10,288 nucleotides of DNA from Noviherbaspirillum sp. (GTDB lineage: Bacteria > Pseudomonadota > Gammaproteobacteria > Burkholderiales > Burkholderiaceae). The stretch lies in NCBI GenBank assembly GCA_028292785.1, contig JAQGLQ010000241.1, positions 1 through 10,288 of the forward strand. Reading direction: 5' to 3'. Shown here piece after piece: positions 1 through 6,454 of this stretch. Below the pieces are notes generated by a model, which did no database searches, had not been told where the DNA came from, and saw only the letters and a list, made by a program, of their open reading frames with translations. Position numbers and translations under genes: made by a program. Within the stretch, counting starts at the first letter, position 1; each line of letters begins with the position of its first letter.

Positions 1-1
1 G

Positions 2-649
2 CATGTGATTCCCAAGTTCGCCGCGGTGGTCGATCCCGCTCGCTGGCACGGTGTCGCCCGTTCGCTGTATCTGATGTCGGGGTTCGTGCAGTCCTGGACC
101 GTTTATGTGGTGATGGCGGCGGTGCTGCTCGTGGCCGCGATGATCTTCTCGTTTCCCCGGTGGTGCGGGCCGATCCGCAACACGCTCGACAACTACCCGC
201 CTTACGCGACCTACCGCCTGGTGGTCGGCAGCGGTTTCCTGACCTCGCTGGCGGCGTTGATCGCGGCGGGAACGCCCATCGACCGCGCGCTGATGAAGCT
301 CTCGACGCTGTCCGGTCCATGGCTGTATGAGCGGATCGATGCCGCCCTGTTCGGCCTGAAGTCGGGATTCAACCTCGGCGAGGCCATGAAGCACTCGGGT
401 TACGGCTTTCCCTCCGAAGACATCATCGGCGATCTGAGCGTGTATGCGGAATACAGCGATTTTTCATCGGCGATTCAACGCATCGCCGATGAATGGATGA
501 AGGAGGGAACCATCGCGGTTGAAGGCAGCATGAAAGTACTCAACACGATGTCGATCTTCATGCTTGCCGCAGTCGTGATGTGGCTGGTGGCGGGATTCTT
601 CGGCATTCAGCAGGAGATTAGCAGCATGGTTCGGCGGGGAGGCCCGTAG
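2..649 (+). CDS. pilR: PilR/GspF-type inner-membrane platform protein, C-terminal part (5' end outside window)
   Basis: This is the C-terminal part of a type IV pilus/type II secretion inner-membrane platform protein (GspF domain family), which anchors the assembly ATPase and prepilin polymerisation. The frame is open to the left edge, so the first visible ATG (base 5) is probably internal; about 215 residues are visible, against roughly 350-400 for the family. Counted from that Met, a hydrophobic segment at about residues 30-49 is the central membrane helix. Residues 75-180 form the second cytoplasmic GspF helical domain, with the pattern SGFLTSLAALIAAGTPIDRA typical of the family, and residues 180-201 are the last membrane helix. 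Downstream prepilin genes of PilS and PilV type point to the R64-like T4b pilus subgroup, hence PilR rather than PilC or GspF. The stop is TAG at 647-649, followed at once by a hairpin. Confidence 0.8.
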   Translation, partial: HVIPKFAAVVDPARWHGVARSLYLMSGFVQSWTVYVVMAAVLLVAAMIFSFPRWCGPIRNTLDNYPPYATYRLVVGSGFLTSLAALIAAGTPIDRALMKLSTLSGPWLYERIDAALFGLKSGFNLGEAMKHSGYGFPSEDIIGDLSVYAEYSDFSSAIQRIADEWMKEGTIAVEGSMKVLNTMSIFMLAAVVMWLVAGFFGIQQEISSMVRRGGP

Positions 650-670
650 CTGCAGGCCGTGGCCGCAGCT
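648..670 (+). other. Hairpin between pilR and pilS
   Basis: An inverted repeat begins inside the pilR stop codon: AGCTGC (648-653) pairs with GCAGCT (665-670), A654 is bulged, and GGC (655-657) pairs with GCC (662-664) around a 4-nt loop. No T-tract follows, so it is not a standard intrinsic terminator. Placed just upstream of the major pilin gene it could protect an mRNA end or attenuate read-through; that role is inference. Confidence 0.4.
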
Positions 671-721
671 ATGCGAAATAAAGAGTACGTTTTACTTAAA
701 TTCGGTTGTCAACGTTCAGTC

Positions 722-727
722 AAGGAG
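722..727 (+). promoter_or_regulatory. Ribosome binding site of pilS (decides the start)
   Basis: AAGGAG lies 6 nt upstream of the ATG at 734. The longer in-frame start at 659 (GTG-type codon) has no such site and would add 25 residues with no prepilin logic, so 734 is chosen. Confidence 0.75.
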
Positions 728-733
728 TTTTTC

Positions 734-1297
734 ATGAGCACCACGCAAAGAAAATTGGATCAAGTAGCTTCCACTCATGCTGTTACACAGCGCGGCGCGA
801 CATTGCTCGAAGCGATTGCTTTTCTGGGCGTTTCTGCCATCGTCGTGCTGGGAGCCGTCTCGATGCTTTCGTCCGCCTTCAGCAGCGCCGATGTCGACAA
901 GGCCACTAACGAGTTGATGGGATTGCGTGTCGCCATCAAGAAGGTATACGCCAACCAAGGTGGCTATGGAACCGGCGATCTCATTAGCAATTTAAATAAT
1001 GTCAAGGCACTACCGAGTTCTCTTGGCTATCCAGGGTCAGCTGGCAACGCGACGGCGAAAAATACCTGGGGAGACGTGAAAGCGGTGGGAGTTGGTAATA
1101 GCTCCTTTACCATTACCTTCGAAAAGGTGCCCAAGGATGCATGCATTGCGCTGCTCATGGCGACTGGACCAAATACATGGCAGTCCATCAAGACAAACGG
1201 TTCCGGCACAGCACTAACTATGCCGGTGAATCCCAGTTCCACTACCGCGTGCGATGGCGCGAATAACAGCAACACGATTACGTTTGAAGCAATCTAA
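734..1297 (+). CDS. pilS: PilS-type major prepilin (type IVb pilin)
   Basis: This is the probable major structural subunit of the pilus: 187 aa from the ATG at 734. The leader of 21 residues ends in QRG, and the mature protein begins ATLLEAIAFLGVSAIVVLG. This is the type IV prepilin signal, with cleavage after Gly21 by a prepilin peptidase, a Glu at mature position +5, and a hydrophobic N-terminal helix of about 20 residues. A leader longer than the usual 6-8 residues of T4a pilins fits the T4b class. The globular part is rich in Gly, Asn, Ser and Thr and carries two cysteines near the C-terminus (DACIAL and TACDG), which probably form the D-region disulfide. It follows pilR by 84 bp, with a hairpin between them. 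Base composition is lower in GC than pilR. It could be a non-PilS T4b pilin, but a pilin it is. Confidence 0.85.
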   Translation: MSTTQRKLDQVASTHAVTQRGATLLEAIAFLGVSAIVVLGAVSMLSSAFSSADVDKATNELMGLRVAIKKVYANQGGYGTGDLISNLNNVKALPSSLGYPGSAGNATAKNTWGDVKAVGVGNSSFTITFEKVPKDACIALLMATGPNTWQSIKTNGSGTALTMPVNPSSTTACDGANNSNTITFEAI

Positions 1298-1357
1298 GAC
1301 GACACGCGTCGTGTCCTCGCACAGTAATTAAGTTCAACTCGAATCAAGAATATAAGA

Positions 1358-1852
1358 ATGTGGCATTTTCTTGTCTTGGTTGTGATCGTAGCCGCCAGCG
1401 GCGTGTACGTTCTCGAAACGGAGCAGCGTATTTCGAATACTGTTCCGCAAGAAGATGCGCTGGCGATCAATATGTTGGTGTATCGCGCCGCCGTCCGGAC
1501 TTATTTGATCAATGACACTGCATTCAGCGGACCGCCGTTTAGCGGTAGTACAGTGGCATCGAATAATGTGCAATTTCCGCCCGGATATATCCCACACCCG
1601 GCATGGGACAACTTCGTGGAACCGGGCAGCCGTCGCTTGACTGTGTACGCGAAGACCGCCCTGCCAATAAAGATTACCGATGGCCTGGGGCGTGTCGCTC
1701 TTTATTCGCAGAATGCTGGCGAAGCGCGGAACGGCCGGCTCTATGTACCCGCGGTTTACGAGCAGGGAAAGAACAATCCTCCTGGCCCCATGCTGCCACC
1801 GGCATTATCAGGGCTTCCTGATGGTACTCCGGTCTGGTCCGAAAACTATTGA
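1358..1852 (+). CDS. pilM: PilM-like small membrane protein of the T4b pilus
   Basis: This 164-aa protein starts with MWHFLVLVVIVAASGVYVLE, a single N-terminal membrane anchor (about residues 2-19) with only two residues ahead of it. The rest is predicted to lie outside the membrane on the periplasmic side. The small size, the immediate N-terminal anchor and the stretch of the type ALAINMLVYRAAVRTYLIN (about residues 35-55) resemble the R64 PilM family, about 145-150 aa, whose biochemical role is poorly defined. Assignment is by overall pattern and context, not by a catalytic motif. It lies 60 bp after pilS and 165 bp before pilV. In plasmid R64 pilM sits early in the cluster (L-M-N), so a position between pilS and pilV is unusual. 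No strong Shine-Dalgarno sequence precedes the ATG; AAGAA is the best purine run. An alternative is an unrelated pseudopilin-like accessory protein. Confidence 0.55.
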   Translation: MWHFLVLVVIVAASGVYVLETEQRISNTVPQEDALAINMLVYRAAVRTYLINDTAFSGPPFSGSTVASNNVQFPPGYIPHPAWDNFVEPGSRRLTVYAKTALPIKITDGLGRVALYSQNAGEARNGRLYVPAVYEQGKNNPPGPMLPPALSGLPDGTPVWSENY

Positions 1853-2006
1853 TATGTATCCGCAGGCGGGTATGTAAGAGCACGTTGGAACTTTTTCGAA
1901 TCAGGTTGCGGTAGCTTGTTCGCGCTCCTTGTTACGCTTGCTTCGCGCAGGTGCGGCAAAGCCAAGCGGGCGGGTCAGCATTGCCATCCTGATCCTGGTA
2001 GACAGT

Positions 2007-2015
2007 GGAGGAAGG
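2007..2015 (+). promoter_or_regulatory. Ribosome binding site of pilV (decides the start)
   Basis: The purine run GGAGGAAGG stands 2 nt before ATG 2018 and 5 nt before ATG 2021; its GGAGG core (2007-2011) is 6 or 9 nt away. It overrides the in-frame upstream start at 1916, which would put 34 extra residues before an already complete prepilin leader. Confidence 0.8.
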
Positions 2016-2017
2016 TC

Positions 2018-3721
2018 ATGATGAACATTAAGCTTGCAAGGCCGTGCAAAATCCCGGCGCAGTCCGGTGTAACGCTAGTGGAAGCCCTCGGCGCGCTGGC
2101 CGTCGGTGCGATCGTCACCGCCGGACTATTCGGTATCATCAACGAATCGCTGGATGACATCAAAGCCCAGCAGGCGGCCTCTTATCAAGCGAAAGTCGCT
2201 GACGCGGCAGGAAAGTACATAAGCAGCCGGATGTCGGACCTTGTTAAGAATACCGCTCCATGGTCTGTGACCATGCAGAATCTCAAGGATTCTGGTTTTC
2301 TCGACCCCGCCTTCGCTGCTGCCAATCCCTACGGGCAAAAACCATGCCTCCTGCTCAAGACCGCTAATACCACTAAAGATATCCAGGCAATACTTGTGAC
2401 GGAAGGCGGCGATCCGATTCCTGCCAAGCAGTTAGCCTATGTGGCGTCGTTGACTCAAAACGGGGGATCGATCTCGATGGTGAGTGGCTCGGCGACGGCA
2501 ATCGGAGCGTACGGCACTTGGAAGCTTGAATTATCGGATTTTGGCGGAGTGAAATGCGATACAAGTGCGGCGGTCGTCAATCACCTCGTAACAATGGTAA
2601 GTTGGGGCGGCGGCGGCATGGGTGTGGGCCTGGGGGGTGGAACATCGGATTTTCTGTATCGGAGTTCGACCGGCAACACGCAGGCCAACACGATGAAGAC
2701 CACGCTGTATATGGATAATCATGAAATCACCGGGGCCAATCGGGTGGCGGCCGGTAATTTTGACGCCACAGGCAGTGTCCACGCTACAGGCGATGTCCTG
2801 GCCGATGGCGAGGTGCGGACAACGCGCGTCAACGCCACAACTGTTAACGCTAGTGGCAACATTACTGGACGTGATATCGAAGCTTCCGTTAGCGTTACCG
2901 CGCCGTATGTCACTGCCGGAACCTTGTTACTCGGCACCATCCCGGCGGCAGACCCGAGTAAGCCTGATGCTCTTAGACCTTGCACGAGCGTCGCCCTTGG
3001 AACATACGGCAGGGATAATAGCAGCAACGAAATGTATGTATGCACCGCCTCCGGGTGGAAAGAAGTGGCAGCAGATTATTTGCGTCGGACGAAGTCGGGG
3101 AACGTCGCTCACAATACGATGGAAACCGATCTCTACATGGGCGGCAAGAATATCCGGGACGCGAGTTCTTTATTTTTAGAGCTTGTCGATCCGGGCAGTT
3201 CTTGTGCTGACACGGTCCCGTCGGGAGCCATCGCGCGGAATAAGCTTAAGCCAGATCGATTCCTGATATGTACAAGGTTTGTTTTTTTTGGCTCGACGGT
3301 CTCATTTTGGCTACCTGTATCGGTCGACCGGCAAGTAATACCGGCGACTGGTTGGAATGATAAGGACACACCAGCAGCAGTAACTCCGCTGGAGGATTTT
3401 ACCTATGATCATCAAGAGAAGGGAGATGCCACTAAATATTCACTTCCGATGGCTGTCGGTACCTGTCACAGACCTTATACAAGCCCAGATAAAAGAGGCG
3501 GATGCGTCGCACTCTGTCAAGCGGACGATGAAGATGCAGTGTTTGGAACAACTTATTGTTATTCACAAAGGGTGGCGAGTAGCGAACGCGTAACGGCTGA
3601 ACGTAAAGACGAGAAAACAAAAGAAGTTACTGCTACGAGATCAGGCTGGCGAGGGAGCTGTTATCAGACCGGTCCCGATGATCAAGCGGTGGCTGTCTCT
3701 GTCCTCTGTGTTAAAAAATAG
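2018..3721 (+). CDS. pilV: PilV-type minor prepilin / pilus tip adhesin, non-shuffling
   Basis: In R64-type pili PilV is a minor pilin at the fibre tip that recognises recipient or host surfaces. This one has 567 aa from ATG 2018 (ATG 2021 is equally possible). A prepilin leader ends PAQSG17, and the mature helix VTLVEALGALAVGAIVTAG has Glu at +5. Residues 50-195 are the pilin-like globular part, followed by a Gly-rich hinge (about 197-208). Then come two related modules: D211-V350 and D353-V434. Both open with D-F/Y-L-x-R and N-T-M-x-T-x-L-Y-M and close with a C...CT...W arrangement, as in the shufflon N-terminal constant region family. Module 1 contains a repetitive Val/Ala/Thr/Gly stretch (about 241-298) that may form a stalk. 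The last part (about 440-567) has six cysteines (483, 496, 500, 514, 548, 564), suggesting a disulfide-bonded tip. No shufflon repeats or recombinase gene are seen. A T8 tract interrupts the end of module 2. Confidence 0.8.
   Translation: MMNIKLARPCKIPAQSGVTLVEALGALAVGAIVTAGLFGIINESLDDIKAQQAASYQAKVADAAGKYISSRMSDLVKNTAPWSVTMQNLKDSGFLDPAFAAANPYGQKPCLLLKTANTTKDIQAILVTEGGDPIPAKQLAYVASLTQNGGSISMVSGSATAIGAYGTWKLELSDFGGVKCDTSAAVVNHLVTMVSWGGGGMGVGLGGGTSDFLYRSSTGNTQANTMKTTLYMDNHEITGANRVAAGNFDATGSVHATGDVLADGEVRTTRVNATTVNASGNITGRDIEASVSVTAPYVTAGTLLLGTIPAADPSKPDALRPCTSVALGTYGRDNSSNEMYVCTASGWKEVAADYLRRTKSGNVAHNTMETDLYMGGKNIRDASSLFLELVDPGSSCADTVPSGAIARNKLKPDRFLICTRFVFFGSTVSFWLPVSVDRQVIPATGWNDKDTPAAVTPLEDFTYDHQEKGDATKYSLPMAVGTCHRPYTSPDKRGGCVALCQADDEDAVFGTTYCYSQRVASSERVTAERKDEKTKEVTATRSGWRGSCYQTGPDDQAVAVSVLCVKK
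2648..3322 (+). repeat. Two diverged PilV modules in tandem (protein-level duplication)
   Basis: The first copy spans about 2648-3067 and the second about 3074-3322. They share, at protein level, the opening DFLYRSSTGN / DYLRRTKSGN, then NTMKTTLYM / NTMETDLYM, and close with a Cys, a G-x-x-A/G-R type turn, M/F-x-x-C-T and a Trp. Copy 1 is longer because of the inserted Val/Thr/Gly-rich stalk. At DNA level they are well diverged, so this is an old duplication and not a recombination substrate. Confidence 0.6.
3282..3289 (+). repeat. T8 homopolymer inside pilV
   Basis: Eight consecutive T residues encode part of V422-F423-F424, just before the six-cysteine tip. By codon reading, gain of one T would end translation at TGA 3358-3360 (447 aa) and loss of one T at TAA 3336-3338 (439 aa); both remove the tip domain. 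Whether the tract actually varies is unknown. Confidence 0.5.
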
Positions 3722-3752
3722 CAGTATGGGCACCCGCTAGGTGGGTACTGCT
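3720..3752 (+). terminator. Possible terminator hairpin after pilV
   Basis: It begins at the last base of the pilV stop codon. AGCAGTA (3720-3726) pairs with TACTGCT (3746-3752), and an inner stem CACC (3731-3734) pairs with GGTG (3740-3743), with an internal loop between. No T-run follows, so it may be a processing or stabilising stem at the end of the pil transcript instead of an intrinsic terminator. Confidence 0.35.
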
Positions 3753-4003
3753 GCAGCGCCTGATGCTAATGAGCTAAAGGATTTCAGCGTATTGGTGGAG
3801 CAAAGCGGAAGCGCGTCTAAGATTCTGCCTCTTCACTAGCTTTGCAGGAAGGTCACACCGCCGCCGGCGTTGCCAACAAGTCCCGACAACCATTAGCGTT
3901 TCTAATTGTTTTGTGCCGAATGATTGTCGTTACCTAGACTGTATTCACAGTCAACAGGCAGTATGCACCGCAGCCCGAAGGCAGCAGCCACCAAGGAGAA
4001 CGT

Positions 4004-4516
4004 ATGACGGCGTCGATCACCTTCACCCCCGCGACGACCTACTTCATTCTGGCCAACGTTGCCCTGCTCCTGCTTTGCATAGGCTGGATGAAATTCAAGT
4101 CGTGGCGCGAGCAGAAGCGCACCGCGGTGGTGACGGAATCCATCCTTCAGTATTTCCGGATCACCGGCATCGAGGTCTCGGCGAAATGTATCAGCCTGGA
4201 GGGCAATCATCATTTCATCGCGTTCATCCAATCCGAACCGATGAAGCGTTTTCGCTTGTCGTACCTGGTCGAAATGTCGTTGCGCGAGCACATCGAGAAG
4301 GCCTGCAACATGGAGCTCGACACGGTTTACTGGCGCTTCATCATCAAGGATGGCGGGCCCGAGAATGACAACTATGTGCGCGACGCCTTGTTGAATGAAG
4401 GTTCGCTGCGTCATGGCTCAAGCTATTACACAGCTGAAGAGGCTCCCTTCGAAGCGTTCGAGGAAACCATGAAGATGTCGCACCGGGGCGCCTCGCCCAC
4501 ACCGCAGGGCTCTTAG
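4004..4516 (+). CDS. Unknown 170-aa single-pass membrane protein
   Basis: I do not recognise this family. The protein has one clear membrane segment at about residues 11-29 (TYFILANVALLLLCIGW), followed by basic residues (KFKSWREQKR), which by the positive-inside rule puts the remaining 140 residues in the cytoplasm. That part alternates amphipathic strands and helices (about 40-130) and ends in a charged, then Pro/Gly/Ser-rich tail. No catalytic motif is visible. The start is supported by AAGGAGA (3993-3999) five bases before the ATG. It stands 282 bp downstream of pilV on the same strand and is followed by a strong hairpin, so it is probably its own transcription unit. Its position suggests, but does not show, a role in the pilus or in signalling to the nearby regulator. 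GC content is back to the chromosomal level here, unlike in pilV. Confidence 0.7.
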   Translation: MTASITFTPATTYFILANVALLLLCIGWMKFKSWREQKRTAVVTESILQYFRITGIEVSAKCISLEGNHHFIAFIQSEPMKRFRLSYLVEMSLREHIEKACNMELDTVYWRFIIKDGGPENDNYVRDALLNEGSLRHGSSYYTAEEAPFEAFEETMKMSHRGASPTPQGS

Positions 4517-4520
4517 AAAA

Positions 4521-4547
4521 CAATCCCGGCGACCAGGGCCGGGATTG
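4521..4547 (+). terminator. Perfect 10-bp hairpin after the 170-aa gene
   Basis: CAATCCCGGC (4521-4530) pairs exactly with GCCGGGATTG (4538-4547) around a 7-nt loop, starting 4 bp after the stop codon. Four A residues precede it and no T-run follows, so the classical U-tract exists only for transcripts on the - strand. It is still the most likely end of the + transcript. Confidence 0.55.
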
Positions 4548-4906
4548 CATTGACGGCGGACGGCATGCAATCCCCGTCCCATCGTGCAAAGCGTAACGGT
4601 CATGCCTCCACGCTTGCTTGCGCGCTGCCGTGCAATCATTTCCTCAAACGGTTCATCCTCTCGGCATCGTTGCCCGCTCTTTCGGCGACCAGCGCATTCC
4701 TTGATTTTTTCGGCGGAACCCGCGCGCGGAAATGGGGACAAAGGACTCATCGAGCACGGACCGGGCGCGATAGCGCATGCGATTTCCTGATCGGCGGCAC
4801 GTCCGCGTGAAGCGTTCGCGCAGCCGGCGGGATATTCCCGATCGCGACCTGGTCCGTGCACCCGGCTTCATGCGAAGCCATCGCGCTTTCTCATTCGGGA
4901 GGAACC
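4548..4906. other. Intergenic stretch without a convincing gene
   Basis: About 360 bases lie between two + strand genes. Open frames cross it (for example 4550-4810), but their translations are Arg/Ser/Ala-rich and lack a ribosome binding site, a domain or a signal. The only local structure I see is a short inverted repeat, CGGGA (4828-4832) and TCCCG (4836-4840), about 70 bases upstream of the next start. It probably holds the promoter of the 114-aa gene; no clear -35/-10 pair stands out. Confidence 0.5.
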
Positions 4907-5251
4907 ATGAGCATGTCATTCATCGCGTTGCAGACACAATTGATATCGAGCGTCGTCGACGCATCCTCGGGCCGTTCGTTCACGCCATGGTGGGGTGCCG
5001 CCGGCCTCGTCGCGGCGGCCGCCTATTTCGGATTGCGTCCGTCAGTGCTGATGCGTGTGGCAATGCGTCTTGCGCATCATCGCGGAACGTGCTCGGCGTG
5101 TGCGAGGCCGAGCGCATCGCCGGTGCTCAACCGGATGGCCAGGGATCTGGACGCGACCCAGCCCAATCAGGCCGCGGAATTGCGCTGGCTCGCCACCCAT
5201 GGAGCGGCGACGAATGGGACGAACGCGCGCGTGGCCCGCGCAGGGGAATAG
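4907..5251 (+). CDS. Unknown 114-aa protein with one membrane segment and a CxxC pair
   Basis: I do not recognise this family. The ATG at 4907 is chosen because GGGAGGA (4897-4903) stands just before it; the frame is open further left but with no second such site. The protein has an N-terminal Ser/Thr/Gln-rich part, one hydrophobic segment at about residues 28-43 (WWGAAGLVAAAAYFGL), a basic stretch with two histidines (residues 50-60) and a CSAC pair at 62-65. A polar C-terminal helix-like region follows. The CxxC could bind metal or form a disulfide, but with only one such pair this is open. The gene ends 2 bp before a bidirectional terminator, so it is the last gene of its transcript. It is short and may be a lineage-specific gene; the ribosome binding site and terminator argue that it is real. 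Confidence 0.55.
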   Translation: MSMSFIALQTQLISSVVDASSGRSFTPWWGAAGLVAAAAYFGLRPSVLMRVAMRLAHHRGTCSACARPSASPVLNRMARDLDATQPNQAAELRWLATHGAATNGTNARVARAGE

Positions 5252-5253
5252 AA

Positions 5254-5288
5254 AAAACCGGGCCTGTCATGCCGCCCGGCCCGGTTTT
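5254..5288. terminator. Bidirectional intrinsic terminator between convergent genes
   Basis: AAAACCGGGCC (5254-5264) pairs exactly with GGCCCGGTTTT (5278-5288), an 11-bp stem with a 13-nt loop. The right arm ends in TTTT for + transcripts, and the six A residues on the left (5252-5257) give a T-run for - transcripts. It lies 2 bp after the 114-aa gene and 11 bp beyond the stop of the regulator gene, and should end both. Confidence 0.8.
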
Positions 5289-5299
5289 GGCACGCAGTG

Positions 5300-6121
5300 T
5301 CAGACCGCGCCTGCACGCGCCATCGACGAGACGGCGGGAGCCGTGGTCCATGCAACGCAAGGCGTGCCTACACGCGAATTCTTTTGGCTGAGGCAATAGC
5401 CTTTCTTGTAGACGCTGGTGAGCTGCACTTGCGATTTGGTGAGTATCTCGAGCTTCAGCCGCAACTGGAAGATGGCGACGCGAATGTTGTTGGTCTCGGT
5501 CGACTTGCCCGTGACCCTGAACAGATATTCCAGTTCGGGCAGCGAGATAACGGTTCCCATATGCGTGAGGAACAGCTCAGCCAGCGTATATTCCGTCGGC
5601 GTCAGGCGGGTTGCCTGCGCGCCGTAGTAGATGGAACGGGACTCCTCGATAAGGGCCAGGGCGCCCCGGTCGATGCGGGTCTTGAAAACATTTTTCCTTT
5701 TGAGGGAAAAGCAGATCCGCCGCGCCAGTTCGGGGACGGCCACGGTCGAGAAGGTCCAGTCGCAGACGAAGTCGGGGCAGTCGCGCGCGCTGTTGATGGA
5801 CGCGAGCGAGGGATAGATGAAAATGATCGGCGCGCGAATCGAAGGAACGCCTGAGTTTGCCTGCATGTGGGCATACGCCTCTTTTTCCATCGCATGAATT
5901 CGGGCGACGGCGCGGACATTTTCGGCCTCTACCAGGAGCACGCACGGCGAATCGGCACGGCATATCAGGTCCGCGTACGTGATCTCGTCGACGATCTCTT
6001 CCAGCTTCCACTCCACCAGTTGATTCCGATAGATCTTGGGGAAAGCGGAGTCCGGAATTTTTGCTTCTTTGCTCAGGCGCTGAAAAAAATTCCGCCCGCT
6101 TATTTTGACCGTGATCTGCAT
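5300..6121 (-). CDS. Atypical OmpR-family regulator with degenerate receiver-like domain
   Basis: This 273-aa predicted transcription factor has a C-terminal winged-helix domain of the OmpR/PhoB type (about residues 165-245). It reads LTPTEYTLAELFLTHMGTVI for the first helix and turn, then a recognition helix with the pattern TNNIRVAIFQLRLKL, and the wing ending VYKKGYCL. Residues 58-140 look like the second half of a receiver fold: strand APIIFIY, then DFVCDWTFS and the helix PELARRICFSL, equivalent to the last strand and helix. The usual acidic cluster and phospho-acceptor Asp are not recognisable, nor is a Lys at the last strand, so activity is probably not controlled by standard phosphorylation. 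The tail after residue 246 is Ala/Ser/Thr-rich. GGGGGG lies 4 nt upstream of the ATG. No sensor kinase gene is next to it. Related orphan OmpR-type proteins such as HrpG control virulence or secretion genes, but I cannot assign this one to that group. Confidence 0.75.
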   Translation of the reverse strand: MQITVKISGRNFFQRLSKEAKIPDSAFPKIYRNQLVEWKLEEIVDEITYADLICRADSPCVLLVEAENVRAVARIHAMEKEAYAHMQANSGVPSIRAPIIFIYPSLASINSARDCPDFVCDWTFSTVAVPELARRICFSLKRKNVFKTRIDRGALALIEESRSIYYGAQATRLTPTEYTLAELFLTHMGTVISLPELEYLFRVTGKSTETNNIRVAIFQLRLKLEILTKSQVQLTSVYKKGYCLSQKNSRVGTPCVAWTTAPAVSSMARAGAV

Positions 6122-6454
6122 TTTACCCCCCGTGTTTTTATAGGCCTATTGTGGGAAGAAAAATACTCAGGTGTTCGACAGATTCCGACTTTTCCTGACA
6201 TTGATGCGGAATCGTCACGGTCGTCGTCGACAGGGGCGGAGGTTGGTCGCCTGGATGGCGGACGGTGAGATCACGTCTGGCGCCGCAAGACCGTCAACGC
6301 GCGTCTCGTAGTCGTACGCTACTTGATATGCGTGATGACCATGATTGCGCGATCTCAATATCTTTTCGGCAGCATCTCGGTAGAGTTCAATCCTATTCCG
6401 CATGACTTACTAATGTCGTGCAGCCTAAGAATAATAATTTATACGATCACACAG
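6122..6454. promoter_or_regulatory. Divergent intergenic region with a 10-bp palindrome
   Basis: About 330 bases separate the start codons of two divergent genes (regulator on -, dimethylformamidase-like lipoprotein on +). A perfect palindrome, ATAGGCCTAT, lies at 6140-6149, about 20 bp upstream of the regulator start, where an autoregulator could bind; its - strand flank reads TATAAA, a possible -10 element. The part nearest the + gene is AT-rich (6423-6445), suggesting its promoter. Nothing else is recognisable. Confidence 0.4.

Noticed and set aside
1916..2017. Longer N-terminus of PilV starting at 1916
   Set aside because: It would precede a complete prepilin leader, has no ribosome binding site, and the strong GGAGGAAGG stands right before ATG 2018.
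2018..3721. Shufflon recombination sites in or after pilV
   Set aside because: No repeated 19-bp inverted elements and no site-specific recombinase gene are seen; a short GCCAATCC match near 2323 is a single coding occurrence in the pilin domain.
3902..4414. 170-codon frame on the - strand
   Set aside because: It is antisense to the 4004-4516 gene, which has a ribosome binding site and a membrane segment; the - strand translation shows no feature and no start signal.
4550..4810. Possible small gene of 86 codons
   Set aside because: No ribosome binding site, Arg/Ser/Ala-rich translation typical of non-coding GC-rich DNA, and overlapping frames of similar length on both strands.
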